A stretch of 5,781 bases of DNA from DASRVA01 sp035687745 (GCA_035687745.1 DASRVA010000164.1:1-5781); one strand, 5' to 3'; shown: positions 1-5,781, numbered from the stretch's first letter. Notes: a model not told the origin generated them from the sequence alone. Made by a program: numbers and translations.

Positions 1-1419
1 GCCGATCGCCTTCGCCGGGAGCCGGGCATCCACGACGCGGTGGTCCTCGAGCGGCCGTGGGGCGAGCGCGGCGTGGTCTCGGCCGTCCTCGCGGCCGAGC
101 CGGGAGCGGACCCTACCGCGGCCGTCCGGGCCGCCAACCAGGACCTCCCCGACGCGGCGCGCGTCCGCTCCTGGCACGTCTGGCCGGACCCCGATTTCCC
201 GCGGACGCGGACCGGAAAGGTGCGCCGGCCGCCGATCCAGGAGTGGCTGGCCGGCCGTGCTCCCACGATCGACGCCGGGGATCGAGTGGACGTCCCGGGC
301 GAGTCGGCCGCGCCGGAGAGCCCGGCCGACGCGTTCACGGCGCTCGCCCGGCTGGTCGGGCAGATCTCCGGCATCCCATCCGATGATCTGGCGCGGTCGA
401 CCTCGGTGGACGAGGTGCTCGGCTCCCTCGACCGGGTCGAGCTGATGACCAGGGTCGAGTCGATCTACGGGGTGGCGCCCGATCCCGTTACGTACGCCGA
501 GGAGCTCACCCTCGGCACGCTGGCCGAGGAGATCTTTGCCGCGGCACGACCAGGCCTCGAGGCGGGGTCGGCGAGCGAAAGGCGGTCGGATGACGGAGTG
601 GGGGAAGAGCCCCAAGCGGAGGACGCCGGGGAGCGACCCGAGACCCGGCCTGCGATCCTGCCCGGAGCCGGGCTGCCCGGGGCCGGCGATTCACGCCCGG
701 GCCGACGCCCGGCGGCTGTCACCGAAGCCCGCTGGCGCCACGATCCGCTCGTCCGGGCCACGCGCCGCGCCTTCCGGACGGGTTTCCTGCGTCCCATGTG
801 GCGCTCCTTCTTCGCCATGGACGTGGAGGGGCTCGAGCACGTGGAGGCGCTCGATCCGCCGTACATCGTCGCCGCCAATCATCTGAGCGAGCTGGATCCG
901 GGCGCGATCCTGTTCGCCCTCCCCGAGCGCGAATCCTCGCGGATCGCCACGACCGCCATGTGGGAGTATTTCCCGCGCGCCCGCACCGGTTCCTTTCTCT
1001 ATGCGCTGGGCGTGTGGGGGCTGAACCTGGTCCCCCTGGTCCAGGCCGGGGACTGGCGGCCGACGCTCCGGATCGCGGGCAAGGTCGCCGACCGGGGCGG
1101 ATCGCTTCTCGTCTTCCCAGAGGGCGAGCGGTCCATGGACGGACGGCTGCTCCCGTTCCGTCACGGGATCGGCGTCATGGCCCGGGAGCTCCACCTGCCG
1201 ATCGTCCCGTGCGGGGCGGCGGGTCTCATGGCGATCCTGCCGAAGGGAAGCCACTGGGCGCGCGGGTGCTGGCTCGGCCGGGCCCCGGTCGCGGTCCGGT
1301 TCGGCCGGCCGCTGCCGGCGCCGGGACCGGACGACGATCCGGCCCGGGTCGTGGCCGAGGTCCAGCGGCGGATCGAGCCGCTCGTGGAGGAAGCCGGCCG
1401 CGCGGCAGGACGATTCTGA
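1..1419 (+). CDS. Acyl ligase (C-terminal end) - acyl carrier domain - PlsC acyltransferase fusion, 5' partial
   Basis: The frame is open from base 1, so the start lies upstream; 472 residues are visible (numbered here from base 1). Residues 1-80 match the C-terminal subdomain of ANL adenylate-forming enzymes and end in an RTGKVRR motif whose Lys73 is the usual adenylation lysine (A10 motif). Residues about 107-181 look like an acyl carrier domain, with LGSLDRVEL and candidate phosphopantetheine Ser142. Residues about 183-245 are a Gly/Pro/Glu/Arg-rich linker, probably disordered. Residues about 281-434 are a PlsC/LPLAT acyltransferase: NHLSELD gives the HX4D catalytic pair (His294, Asp299), FPEGERS at 372-378 is motif III, and LPIVPCGAAG is motif IV. 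By family knowledge, the ligase would activate a fatty acid with ATP, the carrier hold it as a thioester, and PlsC pass it to a lysophospholipid or glycerol phosphate at the inner membrane. That whole-route reading is inference, since most of the ligase is outside the window. E. coli Aas joins similar activities in the opposite order. Confidence 0.9.
   Translation, partial: ADRLRREPGIHDAVVLERPWGERGVVSAVLAAEPGADPTAAVRAANQDLPDAARVRSWHVWPDPDFPRTRTGKVRRPPIQEWLAGRAPTIDAGDRVDVPGESAAPESPADAFTALARLVGQISGIPSDDLARSTSVDEVLGSLDRVELMTRVESIYGVAPDPVTYAEELTLGTLAEEIFAAARPGLEAGSASERRSDDGVGEEPQAEDAGERPETRPAILPGAGLPGAGDSRPGRRPAAVTEARWRHDPLVRATRRAFRTGFLRPMWRSFFAMDVEGLEHVEALDPPYIVAANHLSELDPGAILFALPERESSRIATTAMWEYFPRARTGSFLYALGVWGLNLVPLVQAGDWRPTLRIAGKVADRGGSLLVFPEGERSMDGRLLPFRHGIGVMARELHLPIVPCGAAGLMAILPKGSHWARGCWLGRAPVAVRFGRPLPAPGPDDDPARVVAEVQRRIEPLVEEAGRAAGRF
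319..540 (+). other. Acyl carrier (phosphopantetheine-binding) domain inside the fusion protein
   Basis: This stretch encodes about 74 residues with the helical pattern of an acyl carrier protein. It has an amphipathic first helix, a DEVLGSLDRVELM segment with the candidate prosthetic-group serine at codon 424-426, and a final helix around LTLGTLAEEIF. The usual Asp-Ser-Leu is Gly-Ser-Leu here, but the following LDRVEL is typical of carrier helix II. It lies directly after the ligase's last motif, as in other ligase-carrier fusions. Identification is by motif and length only. Confidence 0.8.
841..1302 (+). other. PlsC/LPLAT glycerolipid acyltransferase domain inside the fusion protein
   Basis: The domain carries the HX4D dyad (His codon 880-882, Asp codon 895-897), the FPEGERS motif at 1114-1134, the following LPFRHGIGVMA segment, and a VPCGAAG motif near 1204-1224. 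The order and spacing fit 1-acylglycerol-3-phosphate acyltransferases. Motif II, normally ending in an Arg near an NxFPxxR pattern, reads NLVPLVQ at 1024-1044, with Gln (1042-1044) where Arg is expected by eye. The acceptor cannot be told from sequence; lysophosphatidate, lysophosphatidylethanolamine or another lysolipid are all possible. Confidence 0.85.
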
Positions 1420-1441
1420 GCTCGGATTCGCTTTCCCGAGC
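1420..1441 (+). terminator. Hairpin directly after the acyltransferase stop codon (weak terminator candidate)
   Basis: GCTCGG at 1420-1425 is perfectly complementary to CCGAGC at 1436-1441, with a 10-base loop. It begins on the base after the stop codon. No T-run follows, so it is not a standard intrinsic terminator. It could be a 3'-end protecting structure or chance in GC-rich DNA. Confidence 0.25.
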
Positions 1442-1502
1442 CCGATTCGATGGCTAGCCTGTCGGCTTCGGAACTCACGCTGGAAACCGTCCTCTTACGC
1501 TC

Positions 1503-1510
1503 GGGAGGAG
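1503..1510 (+). promoter_or_regulatory. Ribosome binding site that fixes the start of the MBL-fold gene
   Basis: GGGAGGAG is a near-perfect Shine-Dalgarno sequence ending 5 bases before the ATG at 1516. In-frame ATG 1450 lies upstream, but the residues it would add (MASLSASELT...) have no family resemblance. The family's usual N-terminus (MKLTSAGAARTVTGSCHLLE) begins exactly at 1516. Another ATG at 1511 is out of frame. Confidence 0.85.
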
Positions 1511-1515
1511 ATGCC

Positions 1516-2898
1516 ATGAAGCTGACCAGCGCGGGGGCCGCCCGCACCGTCACCGGGAGCTGCCACCTCCTCGAGGTCGGCGGCAGGCGGCTCCTGGTCG
1601 ACTGCGGGCTCTTCCAGGGGAAGGTCTCTTCGCTCAACCGGGAGCCCTTTCCGTTCGATCCCGGGACGCTCGACGCCGTGCTCCTCACCCACGGCCACCT
1701 CGATCACACCGGCCGGCTTCCGTTGCTCGTCCGAAACGGCTACGCGGGTCCGATCCACGCGATCCGCTCCACCCGCGCGATCACCGAGATCATCCTCAAC
1801 GACTCGGCGAAGATCCAGACCGAGGATTACGAGCGGACGTTGCGGCACGCGGGCGAGGCGGCGGAGAGCGAGGAAGGGCCACCGGTCGAGGAGCCCCTCT
1901 ACGGCGAGCGTCACGTGGCGGCGACCATGGCTCTCTTCCGTGACGCTGGCTTCGAGTCACCGATCGATCTCGGCGGTGGCGTTCGGGCCAAGTTCCGCCC
2001 CGCCGGCCACATCCTGGGGAGCGCCTTCATCGAGATCGAGGCTTCCGGGGGTCGCGTGATCGCCTCGGGAGATCTCGGCAACCGCGAGAGCGGGCTGCAG
2101 GCGGACGCCGTCCTCCCCACCGAATGCGACGCGGTGCTGATCGAGACGACGTACGCCGACCGCGCCCATCGATCGCGGGCGGAGACCCTGAAGGAATTCC
2201 GCACCGTGCTCGTCGACTCGCTGGGGGCGGGCGGCAACGTCATGATCCCGAGCTTCGCCCTCGAGCGCACGCAGGTCGTTCTCTACACGATCAAGAAGCT
2301 CATGCAGTCGGGAGAACTCCCCCGCGCGCCGGTCTACCTCGACTCGCCGATGGCGACCAGGATGACCCACCTCTATGAGACCTGCGCGAACGAGTTCGTG
2401 CCGGAGATAGCCCAGGCCCTCGAAAGGGGCGAGGAGCCGTTCGAGCCCGAGACGCTCGAGTTCACGACCTCGGTCGAGGAGTCGAAGAAGCTCAACGAGA
2501 TCGAGGGCGGCGCGATCATCGTCGCCGGCTCGGGGATGATGACCGGCGGCCGGATCGTCCATCATCTCAAGCACAACCTCTGGCGCAAGGAGGCGAGCCT
2601 GATCGTCGTCGGTTACCAGGCCGAGGGGACGCTCGGACGGAGGATCGTCGACGGCGCCAAGACAGTGCGCATCCACGGCGACACGATCGAGGTCCAAGCA
2701 CGGGTCGCCACGATCAACGGGTTCTCGTCCCACGCCGACCACGACGACCTGCTGGCCTGGCTCGCGCCCACCGGCGCGGCCCGAGTGTTCCTCGTCCACG
2801 GCGAGCTGCCGGTGATGGAGAAGTTCGACGGAGAGCTTCGCGGCGGCAGACGCGACGTGGTGATCCCCGAGCAGGGGAAGTCCTACGATCTCGCCTGA
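1516..2898 (+). CDS. MBL-fold/beta-CASP RNA-processing hydrolase (bacterial CPSF-like family)
   Basis: The 460-residue protein has the full set of metallo-beta-lactamase and beta-CASP motifs. Motif 2 is HGHLDH (His59, His61, Asp63, His64). A downstream metal-ligand His is in PAGHILGSAF (His165) and Asp186 is in SGDLGN. The beta-CASP region follows: IETTYADR (Glu210), NVMIPSFALERTQ, VYLDSPMA, then GSGMMTGGRIVHHLKHNL, SSHAD (His406) and the final FLVHGE (His428). Length and motif order fit COG1236-type proteins, relatives of the eukaryotic cleavage factor CPSF73 and of Thermus TTHA0252. These are cytoplasmic, two-zinc enzymes that cut RNA as endo- and/or exonucleases. All expected metal ligands are present, so it should be active. 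The real substrate is not evident from context. The gene lies 96 bases after the acyltransferase fusion with its own strong ribosome binding site, so co-transcription is possible but not shown. It converges on the DUF5916 gene. It is not RNase J, which has a different motif context and a longer C-terminus. Confidence 0.95.
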   Translation: MKLTSAGAARTVTGSCHLLEVGGRRLLVDCGLFQGKVSSLNREPFPFDPGTLDAVLLTHGHLDHTGRLPLLVRNGYAGPIHAIRSTRAITEIILNDSAKIQTEDYERTLRHAGEAAESEEGPPVEEPLYGERHVAATMALFRDAGFESPIDLGGGVRAKFRPAGHILGSAFIEIEASGGRVIASGDLGNRESGLQADAVLPTECDAVLIETTYADRAHRSRAETLKEFRTVLVDSLGAGGNVMIPSFALERTQVVLYTIKKLMQSGELPRAPVYLDSPMATRMTHLYETCANEFVPEIAQALERGEEPFEPETLEFTTSVEESKKLNEIEGGAIIVAGSGMMTGGRIVHHLKHNLWRKEASLIVVGYQAEGTLGRRIVDGAKTVRIHGDTIEVQARVATINGFSSHADHDDLLAWLAPTGAARVFLVHGELPVMEKFDGELRGGRRDVVIPEQGKSYDLA

Positions 2899-2901
2899 AT
2901 C

Positions 2902-2938
2902 GGCCGGCGGAACAGCGGCCACTCTCCCTCACCGCCGG
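2902..2938. terminator. Overlapping inverted repeats between convergent genes (possible shared terminator)
   Basis: Only 30 bases separate the two stop codons. GGCCG at 2902-2906 pairs with CGGCC at 2916-2920 (9-base loop). Alternatively CCGGCGG at 2904-2910 pairs with CCGCCGG at 2932-2938 (21-base loop), which reaches into the last codons of the minus-strand gene. The two stems share bases and exclude each other. There is no T-run on either strand, so an intrinsic terminator is weakly supported, though a bidirectional stop is expected here on layout grounds. Confidence 0.3.
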
Positions 2939-5253
2939 AACAGCACCTGCAGCTTGGCAAAGAGCTGCCGGGACGTGTGGACGAGGTCGTCCCGCCGCGG
3001 GTCCTCGAAATCGCGGAAGACCTGGGTCGAGCCAATGAAAAACATCGTGAACGGGTTGATCCGGTAGGTCAGCAGCGGCTCGACGTTGAACTGGCCGTCG
3101 AAGTCGTCCCACTGGAAGACGAGCCTCATGAAGAGCTCGCGCGTGAAATGGAAGTTGGTCCGGGTCCGCAGGACGTAGCCGCTGAAGATCTCCTCGTCCG
3201 TCCCCGGGACGTGCAGCTCGGAGTAGTTGAGGTTGGGCTCAATGACGAGCCGCTCCCAGGGCCGGATCGTAGCCCATACCTCCAGATGGGTGCCCTCGCC
3301 GACGACAGGGGGATCTTCGAAGCGGGCGATGTCCCGCTCGCCCTGCAGGAAGAAGCCGCCCTGAAGCATCTCGCTGAAGTCCGAGTTGAAGTACAGCCAC
3401 CAGTTCCGCAGGTCGTCGAACTCGACACTCGCGAACCGTTCGGGCGCCCACTCGTATCCGACCTCCACGAAGTTCTGGCCGGCGAGCTCGAGCTCCACGG
3501 TCGGCTCCAGGACCCGCTCCTTCAGCACGCCGTCGTAGTTCCAGGTCCCCTCGATGTTGGCGTCGAAGCCCCAGCGGTCGATCCACGAGGTCTCGGGATA
3601 CCAGTTCCACTCGTTGAACAGGATGAGGTTGTGGAAGTCGTTGCGAGTCTCGAAGCCGTTCTCGGTACGGAACGTCGGGCTCGAGGTCCAGTAGTCGAAG
3701 TTGAGGCTCCACCGCTCGGCCGTTCGCTCCAGGCTCGCGTACCCGGCGTACCCGGAGAACGTCTCGCCGTCGTACGCCGCCGTGTGCCTGCCTCGATCGA
3801 AGAGGAGGTCGCCGAGCTCGTCGGTCGGCCCGGGGTCGTCCGGCTCGACGGTGTGGCTCCCCACGAGCTGCCCCTCGATCTGCCACCGTGGATCCAGCTT
3901 CCACAGGAGGTCGGCGCCGTAGGTGCTGCCCGCGCCGTCGCTCCCCTCCAGCCGGCGGTCGGTCACCAGCGCGCCGATGTGGCTGCCCGCCCCCAGGCTC
4001 CGGCGGTAGCGCAGGACATTGGACACGCTTCTCCCCGTCTGGCCCACGAAGCTGCGCTCCTCGAAGGGCAGCAGGAGCGGCGTGATCTGGTCGTAGGCCC
4101 CGAGGTACGCCACCGTGGTCTCACCGAACCGGCCCAGTACCTTGGCCGCCAGGTCGGGGTCGTTGATCTGGCGCGTATAGACGGCCTCGACCCACGTCTG
4201 GAAGAGCTCGCTTCCCTCCTGGAAGAAGGGTCTCCGCTCGGGAAAGAAGAGCGCGAAGGTCTCGTTCACGTCGACCTGGGCGACGTCGGACTCGACCTGG
4301 CTGAAGTCCGGATTCAACGTGCCTTCGACCGTCAGGCCCGACGGATGCGCGTAGCGGACGTCCATCCCGATGTCGGCCTCGGAGTCGCCGTCGCCGATCC
4401 CCGACGTGGGGTCGTCGGCGTCGCGGATCTCGGCGGCCTGTGAGGCGACCGCGTACGGGAGAAACTCCATCGCCCCACCCGGCTCGACGCCCCGGATGCC
4501 GGTCAAAGTGCCGTACTCGCACAGGAAGCACGCTTCCTCGCGGCTCATGGCGGCCCACGAGTACGTGGCCCGGCTCCCCCGCGGGCGGGTGCGCCAGAAC
4601 GTCACCTTCCACACCTGCTCGGCGCGGTCCGGGAAACGCAGGCTCTCGAAAGGGACCGCCATCTCGATCTGATAGCCGTCGGGCGTGATCCGGGCTTCGG
4701 TCTCGTAGACCACGTCGATCGCGTCGTCCTCTCCGTTGGCGGTCGAGAAGCGGGAGTCCCCCTGGACCCCCAGCGGGTTGGCGAACAGGAAGTAGGCCCA
4801 CTGCGCGTCCCCGTAGGTGTCGAGCAGGATGCCGAAGTAGTCGTCGTTCCACATGTCGTCGCGGTCGGTCAGGGTGGCGCGAATCGTGGACGGGTCGTCC
4901 CGCGCCAGGAAGGCGACGTAGAGGTTCTCGTCGTCGTAGGTGACCCAGACCTCGCTCTCCACCGGCGGGCGGCCGCGCTCGGTCGGGAAGGTCTCGGAGA
5001 AGTGGTCGGTCCGGGCAGCCCCTTCCCAGCCGGGATCGTTCAGCTCCCCGTCGAGCGTGATCTGCCCCGCAGCGCGGCGGACCTCGAGATTCGGCTGGAC
5101 CAGGGCCTGGAAGGAGTCGGAGGGCGCGGGATCGGCCGACGATGGCTCGAGCGTGGACGCGGCCCGCTCGTAGCCGGCGTCCTGCGGATATGCCGCCGCC
5201 GGCCACGCGAGGATCGCGAAGGCGAGGATGGACAGACGAGTGGGGCACGACAT
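2929..5253 (-). CDS. Exported CBM9-like/DUF5916 outer-membrane-associated protein
   Basis: The protein has 774 residues. It starts with a Sec signal peptide (MSCPTR, hydrophobic core ILAFAILAWPAAA, cleavage probably near residues 21-24). Residues about 60-228 form a CBM9-like beta-sandwich: ITLDGELNDPGW (Asp68-Trp76), VWVTYDDENLYVAF, DDYFGILLDTY, and VPFESLRFP. Residues about 230-774 match DUF5916, with its hallmark NPDFSQVESDVAQVDVN (from Asn314) and FFPERRPFFQEGSELF (336-351). The remainder alternates polar and aromatic/hydrophobic residues and ends in AKLQVLFRR, as expected of an outer-membrane beta-barrel. The function of DUF5916 is not settled; carbohydrate or polymer binding at the outer membrane is an inference from the CBM9-like part. 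The start at 5253 is chosen because a signal peptide and a strong ribosome binding site meet there. The frame stays open about 115 codons further upstream, but that Arg-rich extension overlaps the HEAT gene and is not protein-like. The mature chain has exactly two cysteines, Cys242 and Cys245. Confidence 0.92.
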   Translation of the reverse strand: MSCPTRLSILAFAILAWPAAAYPQDAGYERAASTLEPSSADPAPSDSFQALVQPNLEVRRAAGQITLDGELNDPGWEGAARTDHFSETFPTERGRPPVESEVWVTYDDENLYVAFLARDDPSTIRATLTDRDDMWNDDYFGILLDTYGDAQWAYFLFANPLGVQGDSRFSTANGEDDAIDVVYETEARITPDGYQIEMAVPFESLRFPDRAEQVWKVTFWRTRPRGSRATYSWAAMSREEACFLCEYGTLTGIRGVEPGGAMEFLPYAVASQAAEIRDADDPTSGIGDGDSEADIGMDVRYAHPSGLTVEGTLNPDFSQVESDVAQVDVNETFALFFPERRPFFQEGSELFQTWVEAVYTRQINDPDLAAKVLGRFGETTVAYLGAYDQITPLLLPFEERSFVGQTGRSVSNVLRYRRSLGAGSHIGALVTDRRLEGSDGAGSTYGADLLWKLDPRWQIEGQLVGSHTVEPDDPGPTDELGDLLFDRGRHTAAYDGETFSGYAGYASLERTAERWSLNFDYWTSSPTFRTENGFETRNDFHNLILFNEWNWYPETSWIDRWGFDANIEGTWNYDGVLKERVLEPTVELELAGQNFVEVGYEWAPERFASVEFDDLRNWWLYFNSDFSEMLQGGFFLQGERDIARFEDPPVVGEGTHLEVWATIRPWERLVIEPNLNYSELHVPGTDEEIFSGYVLRTRTNFHFTRELFMRLVFQWDDFDGQFNVEPLLTYRINPFTMFFIGSTQVFRDFEDPRRDDLVHTSRQLFAKLQVLFRR

Positions 5254-5365
5254 GGGCTGGTCCCTCCTTCGGGGGGTGCCCCTCCACCCGCGTTGGACGT
5301 TGAGCGACGACTTGTGGTTGGAACCGTTCTTCGCTACGGCGCGGCCGCGTTCGAGGTTTCGGCTG
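5254..5365 (-). other. Intergenic leader between the HEAT-repeat gene and the DUF5916 gene
   Basis: These 112 bases hold no gene. Read on the minus strand they contain, in order, a 10-base perfect palindrome (5349-5340), a GGTT-CC-AACC inverted repeat (5325-5316), a small GGGTG/CACCC hairpin (5289-5274) and the ribosome binding site. I could not recognise a clear sigma-70 -35/-10 pair, and no T-run terminator follows the HEAT stop codon. The DUF5916 gene may therefore be read through from upstream or have a promoter I cannot identify. Confidence 0.5.
5261..5269 (-). promoter_or_regulatory. Ribosome binding site of the DUF5916 gene
   Basis: Read on the minus strand this is AAGGAGGGA, a strong Shine-Dalgarno match, 7 bases before the ATG at 5253-5251. 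It decides the start against the much longer upstream-open frame, and the chosen start opens directly into a signal peptide. Confidence 0.85.
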
Positions 5366-5781
5366 TCACTCGATCTCTCCCAGGGCCCACGCGGCGGCCT
5401 CGCGGACCCCCGCCTCCTCGTCCCCCGCCAGCGCTTCGGTGAGCGGCGGGATCGCCTCCGGGCTCTCGATCTCGCCGAGCGCCCAGGCGGCGGCGACGCG
5501 CACCTCGGGCTGCGGGTCCCGCAGGGCCTCGATGAGGTCAGGAAGGGTCGCCTCGTCCTCCGCGAAGCCGAGCCCGATCGCGGCCATCTCCCGCTCACCC
5601 GGAGCGGCTGAGCCGATGGCCCGCCGGAGCGCGGCCAGGGCCTCGGAGCCCCCGGCGCGACCGAGGACGCGTGCCGCGAGACGCCGGACGCAGGGGTCCT
5701 GATCTGCCAGCGCCGCCGCCAGCGGACCGACCGCCGCCGGGGCCTCGCGCGGGTTGAGTGCCCACCCGATCACCTCGCGGG
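5366..5781 (-). CDS. HEAT-repeat protein, 3' end (5' partial)
   Basis: The frame is open to the right edge, so the start is outside the window; 137 residues are visible. A GTG at 5773 is a possible codon start, but it falls inside a HEAT helix (REVIGWALNP), so it is almost surely internal. Four HEAT units follow the partial first helix: APAAVGPLAAALADQDPCVRRLAARVLG; ALAALRRAIG...REMAAIGLGFA; ATLPDLIEALRDPQPEVRVAAAWALGEIE; AIPPLTEALAGDEEAGVREAAAWALGEIE. The protein stops right after the last repeat. These are short bacterial HEAT_2/PBS-lyase-type repeats that stack as paired helices and generally bind protein partners. The missing N-terminus decides the function. In high-GC diderms such repeats often end a larger protein (for example behind a membrane or M56 peptidase-like domain), but nothing visible tests this. 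It lies 112 bases upstream of the DUF5916 gene on the same strand, so the two may form one transcription unit. Confidence 0.88.
   Translation of the reverse strand, partial: REVIGWALNPREAPAAVGPLAAALADQDPCVRRLAARVLGRAGGSEALAALRRAIGSAAPGEREMAAIGLGFAEDEATLPDLIEALRDPQPEVRVAAAWALGEIESPEAIPPLTEALAGDEEAGVREAAAWALGEIE
5369..5560 (-). repeat. Two tandem 96-base coding repeats (last two HEAT units)
   Basis: The last two HEAT units are each 32 codons (5369-5464 and 5465-5560). Both end in the same eleven residues, AAAWALGEIE preceded by R and one variable residue. The DNA of this shared part is also clearly similar (5369-5408 against 5465-5503). This points to fairly recent unit duplication or to strong selection on the helix packing. 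Confidence 0.75.

Noticed and set aside
536..886. A plus-strand frame overlapping the linker of the fusion protein, considered as a sign of a frameshift or of a separate PlsC gene start near 590
   Set aside because: The main frame is continuous from carrier domain through the linker to the PlsC motifs, and the alternative frame encodes Arg/Pro-rich sequence with no acyltransferase motifs. The low-complexity linker is a normal feature of such fusions.
1432..1460. A possible promoter for the MBL-fold gene (TTTCCC at 1432-1437, TAGCCT at 1455-1460, 17-base spacing)
   Set aside because: The -10-like element keeps only the TA...T positions and the -35-like element matches only its first two bases. 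It is at a reasonable distance from the start codon but too weak to annotate without transcript data.
1450..1515. Earlier in-frame ATG at 1450 as start of the MBL-fold protein
   Set aside because: The 22 extra residues do not resemble the family's N-terminus, and the Shine-Dalgarno sequence is correctly spaced only for ATG 1516.
1957..2922. A 321-codon open frame on the minus strand opposite the MBL-fold gene
   Set aside because: It is also codon-aligned antisense, explained by the same codon avoidance. The plus strand carries all metal-binding motifs of the family.
2977..4443. A 488-codon open frame on the plus strand opposite the DUF5916 gene
   Set aside because: It is codon-aligned antisense to the real gene, so it stays open simply because that gene avoids TTA, CTA and TCA codons, as expected at high GC. 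Its translation is rich in V, E, L, R and P, with no recognisable domain. The minus-strand gene has a signal peptide, family motifs and a ribosome binding site.
5254..5598. A 115-codon N-terminal extension of the DUF5916 frame
   Set aside because: The added residues are Arg/Pro/Ser-rich without domain character, they overlap the HEAT gene in another frame, and they would bury the signal peptide. A strong ribosome binding site supports the start at 5253.

Overview
This is a GC-rich window of ordinary-looking chromosomal DNA from what appears to be a diderm (outer-membrane-bearing) bacterium. The evidence for a diderm is an exported DUF5916-type protein with a signal peptide, a carbohydrate-binding-like domain and a long beta-strand-rich C-terminus. 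High GC, DUF5916, HEAT repeats and a fused acyl-activating/acyltransferase enzyme together recall Gemmatimonadota, Acidobacteriota or related candidate phyla. The sequence alone does not fix the phylum. I see no tRNA, rRNA, CRISPR array, insertion sequence or phage gene.

Layout. (1) Bases 1-1419, plus strand, hold the 3' part of a multidomain lipid enzyme: the end of an AMP-forming acyl ligase, then an acyl-carrier-like domain, a disordered linker and a PlsC-type glycerolipid acyltransferase. (2) Bases 1516-2898, plus strand, hold a complete metallo-beta-lactamase/beta-CASP protein of the bacterial CPSF-like RNA-processing family, with its own strong ribosome binding site after a 96-base gap. 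(3) Bases 2929-5253, minus strand, hold a complete exported CBM9-like/DUF5916 protein that converges on gene 2 with only 30 bases between the stop codons. (4) Bases 5366-5781, minus strand, hold the 3' end of a HEAT-repeat protein that continues past the right edge and lies 112 bases upstream of gene 3 in the same direction.

The two plus-strand genes may be read together, but their functions (lipid acylation and RNA processing) give no obvious joint pathway. The two minus-strand genes are a candidate transcription unit: a HEAT-repeat scaffold or sensor end, followed by a cell-envelope protein. All four reading frames are intact, with no frameshift or internal stop.

The most notable item is the domain order of gene 1, which could carry out fatty-acid activation, carriage and transfer to a glycerolipid on one polypeptide. 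The only two cysteines of the mature DUF5916 protein form a CxxC pair, which is a second point of interest. I did not find convincing evidence of a wholly new system.
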